Below are positions 51,727 to 60,525 of a DNA stretch of 64,000 bases, in pieces (position 1 is the first letter of the stretch; every line of letters starts with the position of its first letter). The notes beneath the pieces were generated by a model, which was not told where the DNA came from, did not search any database, and saw nothing but the letters and a program-made list of their open reading frames with translations. Location of the stretch: NCBI GenBank assembly GCA_964627455.1, contig CAZVKC010000014.1, forward strand, positions 1 to 64,000. Direction: 5' to 3'. This DNA is from F-183 sp964627455. Lineage in GTDB: Bacteria > Acidobacteriota > Terriglobia > Bryobacterales > Bryobacteraceae. The position numbers were made by a program, and so were the translations under genes.

Positions 51727-52065
51727 TTATTGCTCCTGCCAGGTGATCGTATCGACGGCGAGCACGGCGCCTTTGCGGGAACCTTGCACGGAAACGCGCA
51801 GATCCGCGGTTTTCTTCGGGGACTTTTGAAGGAGTTCGGTGGCTTTCGTGTTGCCGGAGGCGTCGAAGCTGATGTATTCCCCGCTTTCGGTGAGGACTCC
51901 AAAGCCCGTGGACCGGCATTCCAGCGCGCAGGCGCGGGTGTGCGTTTTGGGATCGTCGTTCCTGCACTTGGAAGGCATGAGGTGGCCGGCCAGAGTCTCG
52001 CCGCCGAAACCGGTGAGGCTCGAGGCCAGCAGAATCGTTGCCGTGAGAAGAGAGAGCTTGTTCAT
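51727..52065 (-). CDS. Small secreted protein with conserved cysteine pattern, unknown function
   Basis: The 112-residue protein has a signal peptide (MNKLSLLTATILLASSLTGF). A cysteine pattern follows (SKCRNDDPKTHTRACALECR), then STGFGVLTESGEYISFDASG and a beta-rich end (DLRVSVQGSRKGAVLAVDTI). The pattern THTxxCALxC-GFGV is common in small exported proteins of Acidobacteriota and is of unknown role. An alternative ATG lies at 52071, two codons upstream. The 140-base spacer to the sulfatase end holds nothing I recognise. Confidence 0.75.
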   Translation of the reverse strand: MNKLSLLTATILLASSLTGFGGETLAGHLMPSKCRNDDPKTHTRACALECRSTGFGVLTESGEYISFDASGNTKATELLQKSPKKTADLRVSVQGSRKGAVLAVDTITWQEQ

Positions 52066-52156
52066 TTGCATGAATCCAAGATATCCCGGGCGATCTGGTG
52101 GAAGATTGAACGTTTTCGCTGCAGTTCTTGAATAAACCAGCTATTCGTGAGGGTAC

Positions 52157-52178
52157 GCCGGGCGCTGCAACGCCCGGC
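52157..52178. repeat. Perfect inverted repeat after the di-haem peroxidase-like gene
   Basis: GCCGGGCG (52157-52164) and CGCCCGGC (52171-52178) pair perfectly around CTGCAA, 18 bases past the stop of the minus-strand cytochrome gene. No T run follows on either strand, so it may be a Rho-dependent end or a repeat. Confidence 0.5.
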
Positions 52179-52196
52179 ACTCTTCTGCAACGGCTC

Positions 52197-54416
52197 TTAG
52201 GGCTTGCCTTGTCCGGACAGGAACTCCAGAGTGTAGGCGACGGGGACATTGACGCCGCCGGGGCGGCGGAAGGTCAACTTCTGCACCGTGCTCTGGCCGG
52301 GCTGCAGGACACCGTTCGGCAGAAAGACCCGGATATACGGGTTGCCGCCGTCCTGCGTGGTCCCGCTCTCGTTCCGCAGACGCCCTCCGTCCGAAAGTCC
52401 CTTGACGATGATCAGCAGGTGGGTGTCGACCGGGGAGTCACTTCGATTTGTGATCTGCACCTCGTCCGACTGGAGTCCTTCGGCGAAGCCGGTGGAGAGT
52501 TTTTGCACGGACAGTTGCGAGGTCACGTCGAGGAACTCCAGTCCCTGGTCGCGTCGCGCCAGCGGATCGTTGTCGTCAATCGCCAGGCCGCTCAGCATCA
52601 TGCCGTCCTTCGCGCCGAGCGCGGCGAGGTCCGGCCTGTACTTCGAGTAGTTCAGGTCCACCTCATTGGGCTGCAGTGTGTCCGTGGTGGACTTGGCGTC
52701 GAAGCGAACGAAAGCCGGATCATAGAGCCCGTTTTCGAGGAAGTCGGTGAGATCGTTCACCTGCCGCCGGTTCAAGCCCAGGCCGGCGGGATAACCGGGT
52801 CCCCGGGGATTGGTGAAGCGCTCGGAGAGCGTCGGCGCGGCGCCGGCAGTTGGATCCTGCGGAACGCCGGCGTTGAAATACTCGACCACATCGCGAACCG
52901 ACGAGAACGAGCCGTTGTGGAAGAACGTTTTCGCGTCCTTCAACTGGCGAAGCGTCAGCGAACGGAACTTGAACAGGTGATCGGGATTGTGGGTGACTTC
53001 TTCACGGCCGGTGTCTTCAGCGTGGTAGGGGAAGCCGTCGGGTCCCAGTTTGTTCCTGTCGAGGCGGCCACGGGCCAGCGCGTTGAGCGCCTGCACGGGA
53101 TGGTCGCCGATTCCGACGTTGAAGAAGTTCTCTTCGATAAAGGCGCCGACGCCCGAAACGTCCGGATCGTTGTACTGCTTGTTCAGCATGGGGCCGCTGT
53201 GACAGGTGAAGCAGCCGGCGCCGCCCGCTCCACCGCTAGCCGGGGTGAAGAACAGGCGGGCGCCACGCAGTTGAGCGGGGGTGAGGGCGTTATTGTCTCC
53301 CGCCAGGAAACGGTCGAACGGCGTGTTTCGCGTCACGACGGTGCGCAGGAAGGTGGCCTGGGCTCGAAACTCGGTATCGTCGTTNNNNNNNNNNNNNNNN
53401 NNNNNNNNNNNNNNNNNNNNNNNNNNNNNNNNNNNNNNNNNNNNNNNNNNNNNNNNNNNNNNNNNNNNNNNNNNNNNNNNNNNNGCGGACTGGAACCCAA
53501 TCATGCGATGCGCGTCGAGCAGCAACAGGGTGAGGTTCTCCTGCGCCGGATCATTGAATGGGTTCAGCGAGCCGGGCACGAATTGGACCTCTCCGGCGAA
53601 ACCTCCAAACAACAGACGGTTGTTGAAGGCGAAGCCAATCATCGACGGTGACTGACGTCCGACGCTATCCAACTGGTCGAGGCGTCCGCTCATGAGGATC
53701 GCGGACGGCGCCGGCTGGTGGTAGAAGAGCGCGGGCGTGGTGACGGTGCGTTGGCCGTTGAAAGTAAAGATGTCGGTCAGCGTTGGCAGCGCGTCGACCA
53801 GGGCATCGCCAGGGAAAAGCGGCTCTGTTCGCTGTTTGGTGAGGATCGACAAGGGCCTGCGGCGGGGGATGAAGTTGCCGCGTTCGTCTGTGTAGCCGCG
53901 GCCCTCGCCGCCGGTGTTGAAGTTCAGGACCTGGCCAGCCTTGCCCGCGGCTTCGCCGATATGGCAACTGCCGCAGGATCCGGTCTGTTTGGTGGTGGCG
54001 GCGATTTGCTGGACGTTGGCGTCCGAAGATTGCACCGTGCCGCCGAATGCCGTACCCGAGGGAAAGTCCAAAGGCTGGGCACTGTTGATGTTGACGCGGG
54101 CGGTGCGAACGGGGTCGTGAAACAGCAGTTTGCCGAGGTATCGTTTGGCCTCGGTCGTGCGATAGCGCGGATTCACTGTGCCGTCGGGGTTTTTCGGCAA
54201 GGGGATGTCGGCGTTGTTGGCGGGAACCTTCAGTTTGTTGAGGCCGCCGACCTGTTGATCAATGAGTCCACGCACATCGGCGGGGCTGTTTTGCGCAGAA
54301 GCGTTTGCTGCGCCGCAGAACGACGCAAGGATCAGGAGTCCCAGCGTCGAAGCAGGGGACGCTGCATTCCGGCGGCATGCCTGACGGAGATGACTGGTCG
54401 TCAGTTTCGTCTTCAT
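52197..54416 (-). CDS. Di-haem cytochrome c peroxidase-like protein, interrupted by a gap
   Basis: About 740 residues as assembled, exported (signal around ASTLGLLILASFCGAANA). Two c-type haem sites: GSCGSCHIGEAAGKAG and GAGCFTCHSGPMLNKQ, the layout of the bacterial di-haem peroxidase/MauG superfamily. Between them KTFFHNGSFSSVRDVVEYFN is a family motif that comes after the second haem. A beta-rich C-terminal extension of about 120 residues follows (SQLSVQKLSTGFAEGLQSDE, PVDTHLLIIVKGLSD). The 100 N lie at 53385-53484, in frame as written but with no repeated flanks, so the real length is unknown. Peroxidase activity is not proven by sequence. Confidence 0.8.
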   Translation of the reverse strand: MKTKLTTSHLRQACRRNAASPASTLGLLILASFCGAANASAQNSPADVRGLIDQQVGGLNKLKVPANNADIPLPKNPDGTVNPRYRTTEAKRYLGKLLFHDPVRTARVNINSAQPLDFPSGTAFGGTVQSSDANVQQIAATTKQTGSCGSCHIGEAAGKAGQVLNFNTGGEGRGYTDERGNFIPRRRPLSILTKQRTEPLFPGDALVDALPTLTDIFTFNGQRTVTTPALFYHQPAPSAILMSGRLDQLDSVGRQSPSMIGFAFNNRLLFGGFAGEVQFVPGSLNPFNDPAQENLTLLLLDAHRMIGFQSXXXXXXXXXXXXXXXXXXXXXXXXXXXXXXXXXXNDDTEFRAQATFLRTVVTRNTPFDRFLAGDNNALTPAQLRGARLFFTPASGGAGGAGCFTCHSGPMLNKQYNDPDVSGVGAFIEENFFNVGIGDHPVQALNALARGRLDRNKLGPDGFPYHAEDTGREEVTHNPDHLFKFRSLTLRQLKDAKTFFHNGSFSSVRDVVEYFNAGVPQDPTAGAAPTLSERFTNPRGPGYPAGLGLNRRQVNDLTDFLENGLYDPAFVRFDAKSTTDTLQPNEVDLNYSKYRPDLAALGAKDGMMLSGLAIDDNDPLARRDQGLEFLDVTSQLSVQKLSTGFAEGLQSDEVQITNRSDSPVDTHLLIIVKGLSDGGRLRNESGTTQDGGNPYIRVFLPNGVLQPGQSTVQKLTFRRPGGVNVPVAYTLEFLSGQGKP
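53385..53484. other. Assembly gap (100 N) inside the di-haem protein gene
   Basis: Exactly 100 N, without identical flanks. The frame happens to stay open across it. Confidence 0.9.
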
Positions 54417-54608
54417 GGTTGATGTAACTCTCCAATGGATGAAATTCAGGATCACGGGCCGGCTCTGTCGCTGTCGAACAACGTTCAGCAGCGATAGAGC
54501 GGCCGTGAAAAACTCAAATCTGAATTGGCAGGCGCCGCCAGCTTACTGGGGACTGAATGCCGGCAACATTGCGAGAAATTCCCAACCTGGACGCTGGAGT
54601 GGATCTTC

Positions 54609-55058
54609 TTAACGGCCGCCGCGCTGGGCGATGCCGAGTGCTTTGAGGCGCTCTTTGAGTTCTTTCAAGACGGCTTCTTCGGCTTTGCCGGCCGGCTGGT
54701 CGAGGCCCCGTTGGTGGGAGATTCGGAGGCGGAGGCGCGCTTCGGGCTGGAAGTGGCGCTGCATGTCGAAGTAGGTGGTGTTGTCGAATGGGATGAGTTC
54801 GACCGAACAGGCGCTGTCTGCGTGTGAGGAAACCGTGTGGGCCAGATCGTCCAGCAGTGATTGGGCTAACGAGTAGTCTTCTGTTGTGCCGGGCTTACTC
54901 GTAGTCCTGTCGCCGTAGATATCGACGTCGAAGCCCGCGTGGATTCTGCGGGTGGCCGGGGCGGCTCCGGGCGGGTGGCTCTCGAGCAAGACATAGTACG
55001 GCAGCACCTCAAAATACGGATGATGCTGCTCGATCAATTCCGCCATATCCTTGGCCAT
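54609..55058 (-). CDS. Hypothetical protein
   Basis: The 149-residue protein has no signal or membrane span. The N-terminal part is helix-strand (MAELIEQHHPYFEVLPYYVL, RRIHAGFDVDIYGD). The middle is acidic with Ser and Thr (EDYSLAQSLLDDLAHTVSSH), and the end has charged helices (EEAVLKELKERLKALGIAQR). I do not recognise a family. The ATG at 55058 lacks a clear ribosome binding site and a TTG at 55091 is an alternative. The 192-base region between it and the di-haem gene shows nothing recognisable. Confidence 0.6.
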   Translation of the reverse strand: MAKDMAELIEQHHPYFEVLPYYVLLESHPPGAAPATRRIHAGFDVDIYGDRTTSKPGTTEDYSLAQSLLDDLAHTVSSHADSACSVELIPFDNTTYFDMQRHFQPEARLRLRISHQRGLDQPAGKAEEAVLKELKERLKALGIAQRGGR

Positions 55059-55183
55059 ATACCAACAATAACCTCGCGGCGGTTCCTCCAAAGATCAGAT
55101 CGTCCAACAGCCGGGGTTTCTGCAGTTTTTGGCGATGCAGGCGCCCGGGATGGCGTCTAATGGTAGCGGGAGACCGATCATTG

Positions 55184-55576
55184 ATGCACCCGGATACCGC
55201 GAAATACAACCAGACTCTTGCGCCGGGCGACCGGGCGATTGCGGACTTGCTGGCGACGGAGATCGAGCAGGCCCTGCGGCCGGAGGCGGAGAACAAAGTC
55301 TGGCACGGACATCCGGTGTGGTTCCTCGACGGGAATCCGATTGTCGGTTACAGCAAGCTGAAAGATTGCGTGCGGCTGCTGTTCTGGAGCGGGCAGTCGT
55401 TTGGCGAAGAGGGGCTGGCGAAGGAAGGGAAGTTCCAGGCCGCGGAGGCCCGTTATACGGCGGTGGAGCAGGTGCGGGTCGAGGAGTTGCGGCGGTGGCT
55501 GGCGAAGGGCCGCGAGATCCAGTGGGATTACAAGAATATCGTGCGGCGGAAGGGGCGGCTGGAACGTCTGAAGTAG
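55184..55576 (+). CDS. DUF1801-like (YdhG/YjbR-type) protein
   Basis: The 130-residue protein has the DUF1801 pattern: a helical start (DRAIADLLATEIEQALRPEA), KVWHGHPVWFLDGNPIVGYS (Trp-rich beta core), VRLLFWSGQSFGEEGL and a helical end (RVEELRRWLAKGREIQWDYK). Function of the family is unknown; a fold similar to iron-binding frataxin-like proteins has been noted for some relatives. The ATG at 55184 has GGAG eleven bases upstream. Confidence 0.82.
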   Translation: MHPDTAKYNQTLAPGDRAIADLLATEIEQALRPEAENKVWHGHPVWFLDGNPIVGYSKLKDCVRLLFWSGQSFGEEGLAKEGKFQAAEARYTAVEQVRVEELRRWLAKGREIQWDYKNIVRRKGRLERLK

Positions 55577-55671
55577 GCTGACGGCCGGGCGGAATCCAAT
55601 CTACAATGCAGGAACAGCCATCGTACGCTCCATGTCCCCGGATGTTTGTGGGGCCTGCGGAAAACTGACCT

Positions 55672-56292
55672 ATGCGAAAAGGGTTTACCAGGAAACCACA
55701 AGCGGACTCTCCGGCCTCCCCGGTCAAGAACTACATCACGCCGGGCGGATTGCAGCGACTCAAGGACGAGTACCGGTTCTTGCACACCAGGGAACGTCCT
55801 GCCGTGAAAGAGGTGGTAGCGTGGGCGGCCAGCAACGGCGACCGCAGCGAAAATGCCGACTATCAATACGGCAAGCGCAGGCTGCGGCAGATCGATTCGC
55901 GGCTTCGCTTTCTCCTGAAGCGAATCGAAGCAGCCGAGGTGGTTGATCCGGAAGCGCCGCGTAAGGGGCCGGCGGCGTCCAGAGTGTACTTTGGAGCGAC
56001 TGTGCGCTATGCCGACGATGAGGGAACGGAGCGCGTGGTGAGCATCGTGGGATCCGACGAGGTCGATCTCAACCGCAAGCACATCAGTTGGGTGTCGCCT
56101 CTCGGCCGCGCATTGATGAAAGCCGAGGAGGGCGATCGCGTCGTTCTCCAGGCGCCGGGCGGCACGTCCTATCTGACCGTGCTCGAAGTGGCCTACGAAC
56201 GCATTGAGGTGGAACCGTTCCGTGAACCCCTTGGCGCCGAGGCTTCGGCGAAGCAACGGCTTCCTGGAACCAATCCGCGTAACAACGAGTAG
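55672..56292 (+). CDS. greB: Transcription elongation factor GreB
   Basis: The 206-residue protein rescues backtracked RNA polymerase by stimulating transcript cleavage. The GreA/GreB N-terminal coiled coil includes KNYITPGGLQRLKDEYRFLH and the tip region ASNGDRSENADYQYGKRRLR with the catalytic acidic residues (SENADY). The C-terminal FKBP-like domain contains VRYADDEGTERVVSIVGSDE and ISWVSPLGRALMKAEEGDRV. The C-terminal tail after about 180 is unlike E. coli GreB and low-complexity. A short gap follows the DUF1801-like gene. Confidence 0.93.
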   Translation: MRKGFTRKPQADSPASPVKNYITPGGLQRLKDEYRFLHTRERPAVKEVVAWAASNGDRSENADYQYGKRRLRQIDSRLRFLLKRIEAAEVVDPEAPRKGPAASRVYFGATVRYADDEGTERVVSIVGSDEVDLNRKHISWVSPLGRALMKAEEGDRVVLQAPGGTSYLTVLEVAYERIEVEPFREPLGAEASAKQRLPGTNPRNNE

Positions 56293-56307
56293 CGAATCGG
56301 CGGAGCC

Positions 56308-56865
56308 CTACTTTTCTCCGGACACACTCGCGTGGCGGAACAATAAGCCTGATGCAAGGAACAACGCTACCAGGGCGCCGTGCCCGATGGCCATGTTCCG
56401 CGCCAACTCCGGCGGAGCGCCCGACGGCAGCAGCACGGCGATCAACGCGAGCATGGCCGCCATCGCGAATAGGGTGCGAGTCAAGCCTCGTGCTTCGAAC
56501 CTCGCCAGCCAGACCCCTACGGCTCCTACCACGAGCACGCTGTAGTACAGGAGGTTCGCCGGATTTTCCGAGTCCGCGACGTGGACCATATTGGACCACC
56601 CCAAGGCGAAGCCGGCCACCAGCGCCACGCCGACGCCCGCTTTGTAGGTCCACGCGGCCATCTTTCCCGCGATCAACGCATACGCCATCCCCGTCAGGAA
56701 GAACAGGACATACACGACAACAAATGCGCCTGCGGGCCAGTTCCAACCATCCACCAGCCGCGACGCCACAAGCGGAACCATCAGCAGGCCCAGAGATACG
56801 AGTGCGACGCGCGGAATCGTGTTTCTCAGTTGTGTCACAGGCTTGTGTTCTCCTGGATGGTCCAC
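56308..56865 (-). CDS. Multi-span membrane protein, function unknown
   Basis: The 185-residue protein has about six hydrophobic segments: RVALVSLGLLMVPLVASRLV, FVVVYVLFFLTGMAYALIAG, AGVGVALVAGFALGW, LYYSVLVVGAVGVWLARFEA, FAMAAMLALIAVLLPSG and HGALVALFLASGLLFRHAS. There are no catalytic motifs that I can see. It is convergent with greB. Confidence 0.7.
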   Translation of the reverse strand: MDHPGEHKPVTQLRNTIPRVALVSLGLLMVPLVASRLVDGWNWPAGAFVVVYVLFFLTGMAYALIAGKMAAWTYKAGVGVALVAGFALGWSNMVHVADSENPANLLYYSVLVVGAVGVWLARFEARGLTRTLFAMAAMLALIAVLLPSGAPPELARNMAIGHGALVALFLASGLLFRHASVSGEK

Positions 56866-56936
56866 AGCCCCTTTTGAGCTGGTCCTGCCACGATGCGAGC
56901 CTATATCCGTGACGGATCTATGTCAAGCCCGGGATC

Positions 56937-56966
56937 TTGACCTGCCCACGCTCTCGGGCGTAAGCT
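56937..56966 (+). promoter_or_regulatory. Sigma-70-like promoter before the PadR gene
   Basis: TTGACC (56937-56942) and TAAGCT (56961-56966) are separated by 18 bases. A start site near 56973 would leave a leader of only about seven bases before ATG 56980, consistent with the absence of a ribosome binding site there. This is a pattern match only. Confidence 0.35.
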
Positions 56967-56979
56967 AAGAATTCTAGGT

Positions 56980-57318
56980 ATGGGGCGCAAGGCACAAAAG
57001 AACGATTCGTTACCGGGTTCCCTGGACATGCTGATTCTGCGAACGCTGTCGCTGCGCGACCTGCACGGATACGGCATCGTTCAGTTTATCCAGCAATCCT
57101 CCAACAACGAACTCCTCGTCGAGGAAGGTTCGCTGTATCCGGCTTTGCAGCGGCTGGAGATGAACGGCTGGATCGACGGCGTGTGGGGCGTGACGTCGAA
57201 CAACCGGCGGGCCAGGATCTACAAGATCACGGAGGCCGGCCGCAAACAACTGGACTTTGAAACCCGGCAGTACGCCAAACTCACGCTGGCGATCGCGCGC
57301 GTGATGGGAACGGAGTGA
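56980..57318 (+). CDS. PadR-family transcriptional regulator
   Basis: The 112-residue protein has the PadR winged helix: LPGSLDMLILRTLSLRDLHG, YGIVQFIQQSSNNELLVEEG, SLYPALQRLEMNGWIDGVWG and ARIYKITEAGRKQLDFE. It overlaps the following permease gene by four bases. In Acidobacteriota such PadR genes are typically paired with ADOP permeases; it likely senses a ligand and controls the pair. Confidence 0.94.
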   Translation: MGRKAQKNDSLPGSLDMLILRTLSLRDLHGYGIVQFIQQSSNNELLVEEGSLYPALQRLEMNGWIDGVWGVTSNNRRARIYKITEAGRKQLDFETRQYAKLTLAIARVMGTE

Positions 57319-60059
57319 CGGACGTGCTGTTGCGGCGGCTGAGGTATTGGATCGAAAACGGCAGACGTGGCGAGGCGCTGCGTGAGGAAATGGAACTTCA
57401 TCTCGCGGAGAGGGCAGCGGAACTGGAAGCGGACGGCATGACGGCGGATGACGCACGCGCCGAGGCGCGCCGGCGGTTCGGCAATGCCGGACTGAAACAG
57501 GAAGAGTCACGGGAGATTTGGATGACACGATTTTTGCCGGAACTGGCGCAGGATATCCGCTACGGTTTTCGAACCATGGCTGCCAATAAAGCGTTCAGCG
57601 CACTGGCAGTCCTGTCGCTGGCGCTCGGCATCGGCGCCAATACGACGATTTACAGCTTCATGGAATCGATCCTGCTGCGCTCGCTGCCCGTGGCTGATCC
57701 TGAGTCGCTGGTGGTCTTGAACTGGCAGAGCCCGCCGCCGCAGAACGCCAACAAAGAGATGGTCCACGTCGTGCACGGGATACAGGGCAGGTTCTGGCCC
57801 GGCGACAAGGGCGCCATCGCCACAGGCATCTTCCCGTACCCTGCGTTCGAGACGCTTCGAGTTGAGAATTCGGTTTTTTCCTCGCTTTTCGGATACTTCG
57901 ACGCACACAACCGGAACCTGTCCATCCGCGGGCATGCGATGAGCACCGGCACGGAATATGTCACAGGCGAGTATTTCCGGGGCTTGGCCGTGTCGCCGGC
58001 AGCGGGACGTCTCATCGATTCCCAGGACGACCTTCCCGGCGCGGCGCCGGTTGCCGTCATCAGCTTCGCTCTCAGCCGGCAGCGCTTTGGGGGACCGTCG
58101 AACGCGGTGGGACAACCGGTTCTTGTCGATAACGTACCCTTCACCGTGATCGGCGTGGCGCCGCCGGAGTTCTTCGGCGTCGATCCCGCCGCGTCGCCGG
58201 ACCTGTACCTTCCGTTGCACACGAATCTGATCGTGGACGGTGACCGCGCGGCTCGCCTGTATGCTGACGGGAACTTCTACTGGCTCGAGATCATGGGCCG
58301 GCTGCGCCCCGGCGTAACGATGGCTCAGGCGCAAGCGGCGCTGGCTCCGCGTTTCCATCACTGGGTGGAGACCACCGCGACGACCGCCGGTGAGCGCGCC
58401 AAGCTACCCGCGCTGAAGCTGAATCCCGGGGCTGCCGGTCTTGGCAGCCTGCGGCGACAGTACTCCAAACCGTTGTACGTTCTCCTGGCGATGGTGGTGT
58501 TGATCCTGGCGCTCGCCTGTGCGAACATCGCCAACCTGCTGCTGGCCAGGGCCGCCGCGCGGCGCCGCGAAATGGCGGTCCGGCTCAGCCTGGGAGCGGG
58601 ACGGCTCCGCATCCTGCGGCAGTTGCTGACCGAGAGCGTCATCCTCGCGTTGCTCGGCGGAGCCATGGGAGTCCTGTTTGCGATCTGGGGCGTGCAAACG
58701 CTGACGCTGCTGTTTTCCAACGGGCAGCAGAACTTTACGATGCACGCGGAATTGAACTGGAACGTGCTGGGTGTGACCGCGGCGCTGTCTGTCGCTTGCG
58801 GCCTGTTATTCGGGCTTGTGCCGGCGATTCAGGCGACGCGTCCGGACGTGATGCCCGCGCTCAAGGACGGCCGCGGGGGCGGTTCGCGACGGCGCGCGCA
58901 GCACGCGCTGGTGGTCGCCCAAATTGCGATCTCGTTTCTCATTCTCGCCGCCGCCGGCCTGTTTGTCCGGACGCTCAACAACCTGCATTCCGTCCAACTG
59001 GGTTACGCTCGCGAGAACATCCTTCTCTTCTCGCTGAATGCTCGCCAGGCCGGCCATCGGGATCCGGAAATCGCCGCGTTTTATGCGGATCTGCGCAAGC
59101 GGTTCGAATCGATTCCCGGCGTGAGCAGCGCGACGCTGGCGCAATCGTCGATCATCAACGCCGGATTCACCGGGCCGGCAATCAAGGGTCCGATGAAGAT
59201 CGATGCTGTTTCCGTGGAGAGCGCGCGCTCGATGGCCATTGGTTCGCGCTTTCTCACGACGATGCAGATTCCCCTGCTGAACGGGCGGGAGATCGACGAC
59301 CGGGATCAAGCGGGATCCAAGCCGGTTGCCGTGATCAGCGAGCGGCTGGCGCGAACCTACTTCGACAACGAGAATCCGGTGGGCAGACGCATCACGCTTC
59401 CGGACGACAAACGCGATCTGGAAATCGTCGGCGTGTCGGCGAACCTGCGCTACGGCGGACTGAAAAATGAAGAGCAGAGCGCGATGACGGTGTTCGTCGC
59501 GGCGAGCCAGTTCTCTCAGGAACGGGTTACCTACGCGTTGCGCACTGCCGGTGATCCGCTGCGATTTGTTTCGAGCGTGCAGGAGATCGTGCGCGAAGCA
59601 GACTCCCGCATCCCGGTGACAAACATCGCGACGCAGGCCGCGGAAATTGATCGCACGATCAGCCGGGAACTGACGTTCGCGAAACTGTGCACAGGCTTCG
59701 CGCTGCTCGCACTTCTGACGGCTTGTGTCGGTCTCTACGGGACCATGTCCTACAACGTCACGCGGCAGGCGGGCGAGATGGGGATTCGTTTGGCACTCGG
59801 CGCGCAGCGTGGGGACATGATCTGGATGGTCCTGCGACGCGTATTGCTGCTGGCGGGAGCCGGGCTTGTGGTCAGCGTGCCGGTTGCCCTGGGCGCGTTC
59901 CGGCTTGTGAAATCGCTTCTGTTCGGGATCCATCCGAATGATCCGGTCATCCTCGCGCTGGCCGGCGCCGTCCTCGTGTTTGCAGCGATTCTCGCCGGCT
60001 ATGGACCGGCAAGGCGAGCGTCCCGGATTGATCCGCTGGTGGCCTTGCGGCAAGGCTAG
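57315..60059 (+). CDS. ADOP-type ABC permease (MacB/FtsX family)
   Basis: The 914-residue membrane protein starts with the short N-terminal ADOP domain (MTDVLLRRLRYWIENGRRGE, AEARRRFGNAGLKQEESREI). Two MacB-like periplasmic domains and FtsX-like membrane modules follow: RTMAANKAFSALAVLSLALG, IGANTTIYSFMESILLRSLP, VLILALACANIANLLLARAA, and at the end LLTACVGLYGTMSYNVTRQA with EMGIRLALGAQRGDMIWMVL. No ATPase domain is fused and no ATPase gene is adjacent. Substrate unknown. The start is GTG 57315, overlapping the PadR stop (GTGA). Confidence 0.95.
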   Translation: MTDVLLRRLRYWIENGRRGEALREEMELHLAERAAELEADGMTADDARAEARRRFGNAGLKQEESREIWMTRFLPELAQDIRYGFRTMAANKAFSALAVLSLALGIGANTTIYSFMESILLRSLPVADPESLVVLNWQSPPPQNANKEMVHVVHGIQGRFWPGDKGAIATGIFPYPAFETLRVENSVFSSLFGYFDAHNRNLSIRGHAMSTGTEYVTGEYFRGLAVSPAAGRLIDSQDDLPGAAPVAVISFALSRQRFGGPSNAVGQPVLVDNVPFTVIGVAPPEFFGVDPAASPDLYLPLHTNLIVDGDRAARLYADGNFYWLEIMGRLRPGVTMAQAQAALAPRFHHWVETTATTAGERAKLPALKLNPGAAGLGSLRRQYSKPLYVLLAMVVLILALACANIANLLLARAAARRREMAVRLSLGAGRLRILRQLLTESVILALLGGAMGVLFAIWGVQTLTLLFSNGQQNFTMHAELNWNVLGVTAALSVACGLLFGLVPAIQATRPDVMPALKDGRGGGSRRRAQHALVVAQIAISFLILAAAGLFVRTLNNLHSVQLGYARENILLFSLNARQAGHRDPEIAAFYADLRKRFESIPGVSSATLAQSSIINAGFTGPAIKGPMKIDAVSVESARSMAIGSRFLTTMQIPLLNGREIDDRDQAGSKPVAVISERLARTYFDNENPVGRRITLPDDKRDLEIVGVSANLRYGGLKNEEQSAMTVFVAASQFSQERVTYALRTAGDPLRFVSSVQEIVREADSRIPVTNIATQAAEIDRTISRELTFAKLCTGFALLALLTACVGLYGTMSYNVTRQAGEMGIRLALGAQRGDMIWMVLRRVLLLAGAGLVVSVPVALGAFRLVKSLLFGIHPNDPVILALAGAVLVFAAILAGYGPARRASRIDPLVALRQG

Positions 60060-60107
60060 GGCGGATTCTGCACGAGCTTGATGCTGCTACCGGGAAAATG
60101 AGAGCGG

Positions 60108-60135
60108 TGTCGAAATGGAGCGAGTCCGTTCGTAG
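60108..60135 (+). promoter_or_regulatory. ECF42-type promoter candidate
   Basis: TGTCGA (60108-60113) is followed after 17 bases by CGTAG (60131). ECF42 sigma factors are reported, as I recall, to use a TGTCGA -35 element and a CGA/TC-like -10 element. The site lies about 75 bases before the YCII gene start, the expected place for autoregulation. Confidence 0.45.
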
Positions 60136-60186
60136 TAGAAGTGAGAGTGACAATCACTCGCCCTTTCTGCAAGGAGACGATCTGAT

Positions 60187-60525
60187 ATGAAGTATCTGGT
60201 GTCCGTGATCGACGAGAATACCGGCCTCGCCACCTCTTCCGAGATGGCGGCCATCGACGCATTCAACGAGCGGCTGATGGCGCAAGGGCACTGGGTCTTC
60301 GCGGGCGGCCTCGGGGCGCCCGACACCGCTACGGTGATCGATAACCGGGGCCGGACGGAGGCCCTGCTGACCGACGGTCCGTTTCTGGAATCGAAGGAAT
60401 ACATCGCCGGCTTCTGGATCATCGAGGCTCCGGACCTCGATGTCGCGATTAAACTCGCTGCCGAGGGTTCGAAGCATTGCAACCGGAAGGTCGAGGTTCG
60501 GCCGTTTCTGGCCGATCCGGCATGA
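60187..60525 (+). CDS. YCII/DGPF-domain protein
   Basis: The 112-residue protein has the YCII-related fold: MKYLVSVIDENTGLATSSEM, QGHWVFAGGLGAPDTATVID, and the DGPF motif in LLTDGPFLESKEYIAGFWII. DGPF proteins accompany ECF42 sigma factors in many bacteria and their role is unknown. AAGGAG precedes the ATG. The stop overlaps the start of the sigma factor gene (ATGA), so the two are translationally coupled. Confidence 0.93.
   Translation: MKYLVSVIDENTGLATSSEMAAIDAFNERLMAQGHWVFAGGLGAPDTATVIDNRGRTEALLTDGPFLESKEYIAGFWIIEAPDLDVAIKLAAEGSKHCNRKVEVRPFLADPA

Noticed and set aside
52128..53651. 507-residue plus-strand frame including N
   Set aside because: Antisense to the di-haem protein, which has real haem motifs; the frame only stays open because N are translated as X.
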